NCBI GenBank assembly: GCA_012960835.1
Contig: DUAL01000324.1
Coordinates: forward strand, 1 to 9,876
Direction: 5' to 3'
From: Flavobacteriales bacterium
GTDB lineage: Bacteria > Bacteroidota > Bacteroidia > Flavobacteriales > BACL11
Length of the DNA stretch: 9,876 nt
Below, piece after piece: positions 5,865 to 9,876 of this stretch. The notes below the pieces were generated by a model. It saw nothing but the letters and a program-made list of their open reading frames with translations. It searched no databases and was not told the origin of the DNA. Both the position numbers and the translations under genes were made by a program. Position 1 is the first letter of the stretch. Every line of letters begins with the position of its first letter.

Positions 5865-8072
5865 ATGAGGAAGGTAATAATGATCGCGATAGTGCTTATT
5901 GCAACAATCAATACAAAAGCACAAAACAAAATAAAAGGCAGAGTAGTAGAGCAATTGGAAGATGGAGTAGAAATACCAATTCCAGGAGCTAATGTGTATT
6001 GGGAAGGAACAACTATTGGAGTTGCTACTAATACTGAGGGTTTTTACTTAATTTCTGAACCAGAAACTTATCCTGCAACCATGCTAGTAAGTTTTGTGGG
6101 TTACCAAACTTATAAGCAAGTAATTAATGAGTGGGGACATTACCATATTTATATAACATCATCAGTAGAATTAGATGAAGTAAAAGTAAAAGGGAAGGTA
6201 AATACTACTAAAATTTCAGCTATTAACACTCTAAATATACAAACACTTTCCGCTGGTGAGTTAGAAAAGGCGGCTTGTTGTAACCTATCTGAAAGTTTTG
6301 GTACAAATGCAACTGTTGATGTAAATTTCACAGATGCCGTATCTGGTGCTAAACAAATTCAAATGCTTGGTTTGGATGGTGTTTATGCTCAAATTACACA
6401 AGAGAATATGCCGCTTATCAGAGGAATGTCTTCTGCTTATGGTTTGAATTATGTTCCAGGAACTTGGATATCATCTATTCAAATAATTAAAGGTGCTGGT
6501 TCAGTTATCAATGGATTTGAGTCTTTGGCTGGACAGATTAATTTGGAATATTTTAAGCCAGAATCTGCTCCAAAACTTTTTTGGAATATGTATTCTAATT
6601 CAGAAGGAAAATTAGAGAACAATTTACAACTTGCTAAAAAAGAGGGTAATTGGAAGTCTAACTTGTTCACACATGTTTCCTATTTTGATAAAGAAGTAGA
6701 TAATAGTGGGGATGGCTTTTTGGATATGCCAAAAACAAAGCAAGTAAATATATTAAACAGATGGGAATATAAGGATAAAAATTATCATATTGGTTTTACT
6801 GCAAGAGGACTAATAGAAGATAGAGTAGGAGGAACTATCCAAAAAGTATCCAATCCGTATTTGGTAGATATTCATAATAATTTATTAGAATTTACTTCTA
6901 AAACAGGTGTGATTTTACCTAATTTACCTGGAAAAAGTATGGGCTTACTAACTTCATTTAGAAGGCATAATCAAACAGCTATTTTTGGAAGAAATCATTA
7001 CAAAGGACTGCAAGAAAGTGCTTATTTGAATCTTATCAGACAAACTTATATTAGCAATACCAATCATATTTTAAAATATGGAATGAGCTATTATGCCGAT
7101 AGATATACCGAAAGTTTTTCTGGAGAAAATATTAATGCTCCTTTTTCTGATAAAGTAAGGGTAGATTTGATGAGTGGTATTTTTTCAGAATATGCTTTTA
7201 AATGGGGGGAGAGTTTCAATTTGGTGGCTGGAATAAGAGCTGATTATTATAATAATACGGAGGAAATAAATTATCTCCCAAGGTTAAATATGAAGTATAA
7301 TCCTACTGAGCAAACGGCTATTCGCCTTTCTGCTGGCAGAGCTTTTAGGGTGGCAAATGTTTTGGTTGAAAATGCTTCTTTTCTGGCCTCTAATAGGCAA
7401 ATTACAATTGGTAATTTAAACCCTGAAATGGCTTGGAATTATGGCACAAATTTTACTTATTGTTTTTATCTTTTTGGGCGTGAGGGTACAATAAATGCGG
7501 ACGCTTATAGAACAGTTTTTGAAAATCAAGTAGTTGTAGATATTGAATCTCCATCTGAACTTTCTTTTTATAATTTGGAAGGAGAATCTTATGCTAATAG
7601 CATGCAGTTTGATTTGGCTTATGAGTTGTTTGATAGATTTGACATTAAGTTAGCTTACAAAATAAATGATGTGCATACTACCTATAAAGGAGAGGATAGA
7701 GTCGCACCTCTTACCCCAAAGAATAGAGCTTTGGTGAATATGGCCTATGCTACCAATTTTGATAAATGGAAGTTTGATATCACTTGGAATTATATAGGAG
7801 AAAGTAGAATTCCTTCTCATTTTACTGATGCTGAAACGGAAGAATTAACTTTTGGAAATTCAGATTCTTTTTACCTTATAAATACTCAAATTACTAAGAG
7901 ATTTAGAAAATTTGATGTATATTTGGGAGGAGAAAACTTGCTAAGTTATATGCAAGAAAATCCTATAATAGCTGCAGCACATCCTGATGATAATGCGTTT
8001 GATGCATCTTTGATTTATGCACCGGTTATGGGCATTACAATTTATGCAGGGATTAGATATAAAATTAAATAA
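5865..8072 (+). CDS. TonB-dependent outer-membrane receptor (probable metal or metal-complex importer)
   Basis: This 735-residue receptor has a signal peptide (1-19, cleavage after TKA) and a carboxypeptidase-regulatory-like domain (about 23-105; IKGRVVE, PIPGANV, GVATNTEGFYLI, VSFVGY). The plug domain spans about 115-225 and includes MPLIRGMSSAYGL and IKGAGSVINGFESLAGQINLE. The remainder is a predicted 22-strand beta barrel ending GIRYKIK. Such proteins import ligands across the outer membrane using TonB/ExbBD energy. The plug region carries a Cys138-Cys139 pair in EKAACCNLSESF, at its N-terminal edge. Cysteines are rare in outer-membrane receptors, and this pair suggests thiol chemistry or metal sensing. 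There is no SusD-like partner, which argues against glycan uptake. A Cys-rich protein upstream and an HMA-like protein 19 bases downstream point to a heavy metal, probably copper, as ligand. Receptor identity is very secure; the ligand is inferred from context. Confidence 0.95.
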   Translation: MRKVIMIAIVLIATINTKAQNKIKGRVVEQLEDGVEIPIPGANVYWEGTTIGVATNTEGFYLISEPETYPATMLVSFVGYQTYKQVINEWGHYHIYITSSVELDEVKVKGKVNTTKISAINTLNIQTLSAGELEKAACCNLSESFGTNATVDVNFTDAVSGAKQIQMLGLDGVYAQITQENMPLIRGMSSAYGLNYVPGTWISSIQIIKGAGSVINGFESLAGQINLEYFKPESAPKLFWNMYSNSEGKLENNLQLAKKEGNWKSNLFTHVSYFDKEVDNSGDGFLDMPKTKQVNILNRWEYKDKNYHIGFTARGLIEDRVGGTIQKVSNPYLVDIHNNLLEFTSKTGVILPNLPGKSMGLLTSFRRHNQTAIFGRNHYKGLQESAYLNLIRQTYISNTNHILKYGMSYYADRYTESFSGENINAPFSDKVRVDLMSGIFSEYAFKWGESFNLVAGIRADYYNNTEEINYLPRLNMKYNPTEQTAIRLSAGRAFRVANVLVENASFLASNRQITIGNLNPEMAWNYGTNFTYCFYLFGREGTINADAYRTVFENQVVVDIESPSELSFYNLEGESYANSMQFDLAYELFDRFDIKLAYKINDVHTTYKGEDRVAPLTPKNRALVNMAYATNFDKWKFDITWNYIGESRIPSHFTDAETEELTFGNSDSFYLINTQITKRFRKFDVYLGGENLLSYMQENPIIAAAHPDDNAFDASLIYAPVMGITIYAGIRYKIK

Positions 8073-8091
8073 TAACTTAAAACAATAAAAA

Positions 8092-8439
8092 ATGAAGAAA
8101 ATAATCATTGCCTTATTTAGTATTTTAACAATAAATGCTTGGGCACAAACAGAAACCGTTAAGATTGCTACATCAGCACAATGTATCGGAGATTGTTGTA
8201 AAGAAAGAATTGAAGAAGAAATGCAATTTACAAAGGGGGTAACCTCTGTGAACCTTGATATAGAGAGTCAGGTTCTTACAGTTACTTTCAAAACAAAGAA
8301 GAATTCAGTAGAGAAGATTAGAGAAGCAATATCAGGTATAGGTTATGATGCTGATGATGTAGAGGCTGATAAAAAAGCACATGACAAATTACCCAAATGC
8401 TGTCAGAATCCAGATTTTGGAAAGCCCAAGAAAGAATAA
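8092..8439 (+). CDS. Exported heavy-metal-associated (HMA) domain protein
   Basis: This 115-residue protein has a signal peptide (1-18, cleavage after AWA) followed by an HMA-like ferredoxin-fold domain (about 21-90). The pattern VKIATSAQC...CKERIEEEM, KGVTSVNLDIESQVLTVTF and IREAISGIGYDADD corresponds to the beta-alpha-beta-beta-alpha-beta order of CopZ/Atx1-type metal carriers. The usual CxxC is replaced by Cys31-IGD-Cys35-Cys36, i.e. CxxxCC. A second Cys pair (Cys103-Cys104) lies in the C-terminal extension HDKLPKCCQNP, which also has a nearby His. It is likely a periplasmic Cu(I) or similar soft-metal binder working with the receptor encoded 19 bases upstream. The next small gene starts immediately after its stop. 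Mercury binding (MerP-like) is a less likely alternative, as no mer genes are present. Confidence 0.9.
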   Translation: MKKIIIALFSILTINAWAQTETVKIATSAQCIGDCCKERIEEEMQFTKGVTSVNLDIESQVLTVTFKTKKNSVEKIREAISGIGYDADDVEADKKAHDKLPKCCQNPDFGKPKKE

Positions 8440-8532
8440 ATGCTTGCATTTAAAATAATAATTGGAATAACGGCTGTCATTATTATGGTGGCCGTTATTT
8501 ATTTTTTGGACAAATGGGATAATAAAAGATAA
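8440..8532 (+). CDS. Very small single-pass membrane protein, 30 residues
   Basis: An ATG directly abuts the TAA of the HMA-like gene with no spacer and opens a 30-codon frame. The product has a hydrophobic helix at about residues 6-23 (KIIIGITAVIIMVAVIYFL) followed by a polar, charged tail DKWDNKR. This is the layout of a single-pass membrane microprotein. Abutting stop and start codons suggest reinitiation after the HMA-like gene. I do not recognise a family. Position and composition favour a real gene, perhaps a partner of a transporter or of the receptor system, but an ORF this short can arise by chance. Conservation in relatives would decide. Confidence 0.55.
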   Translation: MLAFKIIIGITAVIIMVAVIYFLDKWDNKR

Positions 8533-8574
8533 TGCAATTTGTTATTAATTTATTAGTTTTACAAAAATTAAATC

Positions 8575-8745
8575 ATGAAAAAAAGCATAGGTATTTCCGT
8601 ATTTCTAATTGCAATTGGTGTAGTATTCCTTTTGGATAATCTAGAAGTGATTGATATTTCTGTTTCTGAACTTATCAGAACTTATTGGCCAGTTATCCTG
8701 ATTTGGATGGGAGTAGAAAAGCTAATTAGAGATTTTAAGAAGTAA
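8575..8745 (+). CDS. LiaI/LiaF-like transmembrane-region small protein, 56 residues
   Basis: The 56-residue product has a first membrane segment (about 5-20, IGISVFLIAIGVVFLL), then DNLEVIDISVSELIRTYWPV, then a second segment (about 39-49, PVILIWMGVEKL) and a basic tail RDFKK. The order Gly-rich helix, LLDN, short loop, YWPVILIWMG matches the two-helix region seen at the N-terminus of LiaF-like and DUF5668-type proteins, here without any C-terminal domain. In those families it is a membrane part of envelope-stress systems; function here is unknown. It lies 42 bases after the 30-residue gene and may belong to the same transcript or have its own promoter. Its last 11 bases overlap the end of the converging radical SAM gene. 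Confidence 0.75.
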   Translation: MKKSIGISVFLIAIGVVFLLDNLEVIDISVSELIRTYWPVILIWMGVEKLIRDFKK

Positions 8746-9670
8746 AAAGTTTTCCTTGCCAAGAGTCTTTTTCTTGCAAACGCTTTTCTATTTTATGCAC
8801 CAACTCAAAGTTTTTAAGTCCGTATTTTGGGGCAATAAGTAAGTGTTCTGGCGACTCACTAAAAAACCTTTCCACTATAATTTTTGGATTTAATATTTCT
8901 AAAAAATCAATTACTAAATCCAGATATTCATCCAAAGTGAAAAAACTAAATTGTGAAGCATCTTGTTTATATTGAAACGCCATCATGGTATGTTTTACTA
9001 CTTGTAAGTGATGAATTTTTAGCGTATCGACAGGGAGGTTGTTTAATTCTAAGGCATTATTTAACATGTCTTTTTTACTCTCTTTCGGAAGCCCTAAAAT
9101 AATATGAGCCCCCAATAAAATCCCCCGATTTTTTGCCATATCAAATGCCTTTATGGCATCTTCATGGCTCTGGCATCTATTGATGAGTTCCAAAGTTTTA
9201 TTATTTGTCGATTCCAGTCCAAATTCTAACTTTATAAAATTTCCATCTCTTACCAATTGCTCCAAATAATCCAATATTTCATTAGTGATACAATCCGGGC
9301 GAGTGGCAATAACCAAACCAATTACATCTTTGTGTTTTAGTGCCTGTTCATATTTTTTTTTTAATTGTTCTAATGGCGCATAAGTATTGGTAAATGCCTG
9401 AAAGTAAGCCAAGTATTTCTGGCTTTTATACATTTGGGAAAAGAATGCAATTCCTTCCTCAATTTGCTGAGTAATAGGTTTTATAGGCTTGCAATATTCA
9501 GGATTAAAAGTGTTGTTATTACAATAAGTGCAGCCACCTTTCCCTTTGCTTCCGTCAATGTTTGGGCAAGTAAATCCGGCATTGATGGACACTTTCTGTA
9601 CCCGCCCTCCAAATTTTTTCTTTACATAAGAGGAATAATCGGTATATCTTCTTTGGATTTTGATTTCCAT
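8735..9670 (-). CDS. TIGR01212-type radical SAM protein (YhcC/YtqA family)
   Basis: This 311-residue protein is an iron-sulfur enzyme of the radical SAM superfamily. The cluster-binding cysteines are Cys35, Cys47 and Cys50 in CPNIDGSKGKGGCTYC, i.e. CX11CX2C instead of the usual CX3CX2C; this spacing is typical of the YhcC/YtqA group. Other landmarks are the opening YSSYVKKKFGGRVQKVSINAGF, YFQAFTNTYAP (89-99), IATRPDC (121-127) and LEFGLES (148-154), resembling the Elp3/HemN-like core, and HIILGLPKE further on. The length is the normal family size. The substrate is unknown to me; radical modification of a macromolecule is possible but not shown. It converges on the metal operon with an 11-base overlap of coding ends and is divergent from the partial gene at 9770. 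No clear promoter box was found upstream on its strand. Confidence 0.93.
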   Translation of the reverse strand: MEIKIQRRYTDYSSYVKKKFGGRVQKVSINAGFTCPNIDGSKGKGGCTYCNNNTFNPEYCKPIKPITQQIEEGIAFFSQMYKSQKYLAYFQAFTNTYAPLEQLKKKYEQALKHKDVIGLVIATRPDCITNEILDYLEQLVRDGNFIKLEFGLESTNNKTLELINRCQSHEDAIKAFDMAKNRGILLGAHIILGLPKESKKDMLNNALELNNLPVDTLKIHHLQVVKHTMMAFQYKQDASQFSFFTLDEYLDLVIDFLEILNPKIIVERFFSESPEHLLIAPKYGLKNFELVHKIEKRLQEKDSWQGKLFTS

Positions 9671-9740
9671 TTTTCTGAACTAAGTTCCAATTAAACTACA
9701 ACAATAGAGGAAATTATTCGTATTTGTATAAAGATTTTAC

Positions 9741-9748
9741 TAATTTTG
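9741..9748 (+). promoter_or_regulatory. -7 promoter box (TAATTTTG) for the gene at 9770
   Basis: TAATTTTG matches TAnnTTTG and ends 21 bases before the ATG at 9770. A TTTG at 9723-9726 could be the -33 element, though the 14-base spacing is short. The 99-base gap between the divergent genes shows no strong palindrome. Confidence 0.4.
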
Positions 9749-9769
9749 AAACAGAATTGATTTTTTACA

Positions 9770-9876
9770 ATGCCATTAACAACTTCTCGTCTAGAAAAAA
9801 TAGGATTCGTAAGTCAGTTGCCGCCAAAAGCAAATATTGATGATTATGAAGTAATTACCATCAATGGTAAGTCCGG
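9770..9876 (+). CDS. Partial CDS, 5' end only, unrecognised
   Basis: An ATG at 9770 opens a frame that stays open to the window edge, giving 35 codons beginning MPLTTSRLEKIGFVSQLPP and continuing with an acidic stretch containing IDDYEVITINGKSG. There is no signal peptide or membrane segment, so the product is probably cytoplasmic. The promoter-like box 21 bases upstream and the lack of stops support a real gene. Too little is present for a family assignment. Confidence 0.6.
   Translation, partial: MPLTTSRLEKIGFVSQLPPKANIDDYEVITINGKS

Noticed and set aside
8746..8800. Possible shared terminator just after the small LiaF-like gene
   Set aside because: TTGC...GCAA fragments can pair only over four bases and no G+C-rich stem followed by T-run is seen on either strand.
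9434..9694. Plus-strand open frame of 86 codons opposite the radical SAM gene
   Set aside because: It is a shadow of a well-supported gene on the other strand, with no promoter and no recognisable domain.

Overview
The window is AT-rich, gene-dense chromosomal DNA from a member of the Bacteroidota, probably close to Flavobacteriales or Cytophagales. The signs are a TonB-dependent receptor with an N-terminal carboxypeptidase-regulatory-like domain, a Cys-rich protein resembling the HYC_CC_PP family, lipoproteins with Bacteroidota-like signal peptides, TAnnTTTG (-7 type) promoter boxes close to start codons, and A-rich rather than GGAGG-rich leaders. Species cannot be fixed by eye. No RNA genes, insertion sequences or CRISPR arrays were seen. 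The longest gap without a gene is about 120 bases.

Layout. 19-1047 is a lipoprotein of unknown function whose TAnnTTTG box lies only 5 bases before its ATG. The gap at 1048-1166 holds an interrupted palindrome (1049-1063) and a near-perfect sigma-54 -24/-12 element (1096-1110) in front of dnaK (1167-3071). dnaK ends at a strong intrinsic terminator. It is followed by rocD (ornithine aminotransferase, 3155-4366), a 65-residue membrane protein, and two rhodanese-domain genes 1 base apart: a predicted lipoprotein and a short cytoplasmic protein.

A new promoter box at 5351-5358 starts what looks like a metal-handling (probably copper) operon. It contains a Cys-rich HYC_CC_PP-like membrane protein (5367-5819), a TonB-dependent receptor (5865-8072), an exported HMA-like metal-binding protein (8092-8439), a 30-residue membrane protein starting on the base after the previous stop (8440-8532), and possibly a 56-residue LiaI/LiaF-like membrane protein (8575-8745). 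The first three all carry adjacent Cys-Cys pairs. Inferred scheme: the receptor brings metal or a metal complex across the outer membrane, and the Cys-rich and HMA-like proteins bind it in the envelope.

From the other side, a YhcC/YtqA-type (TIGR01212-like) radical SAM protein (9670-8735, minus strand) converges on this operon, with an 11-base tail-to-tail overlap. A partial, unrecognised gene starts at 9770 and runs off the edge.

The items most worth following up are the apparent sigma-54 control of dnaK, the Cys-pair theme with an altered CxxxCC metal motif, and the two very small membrane-protein genes.
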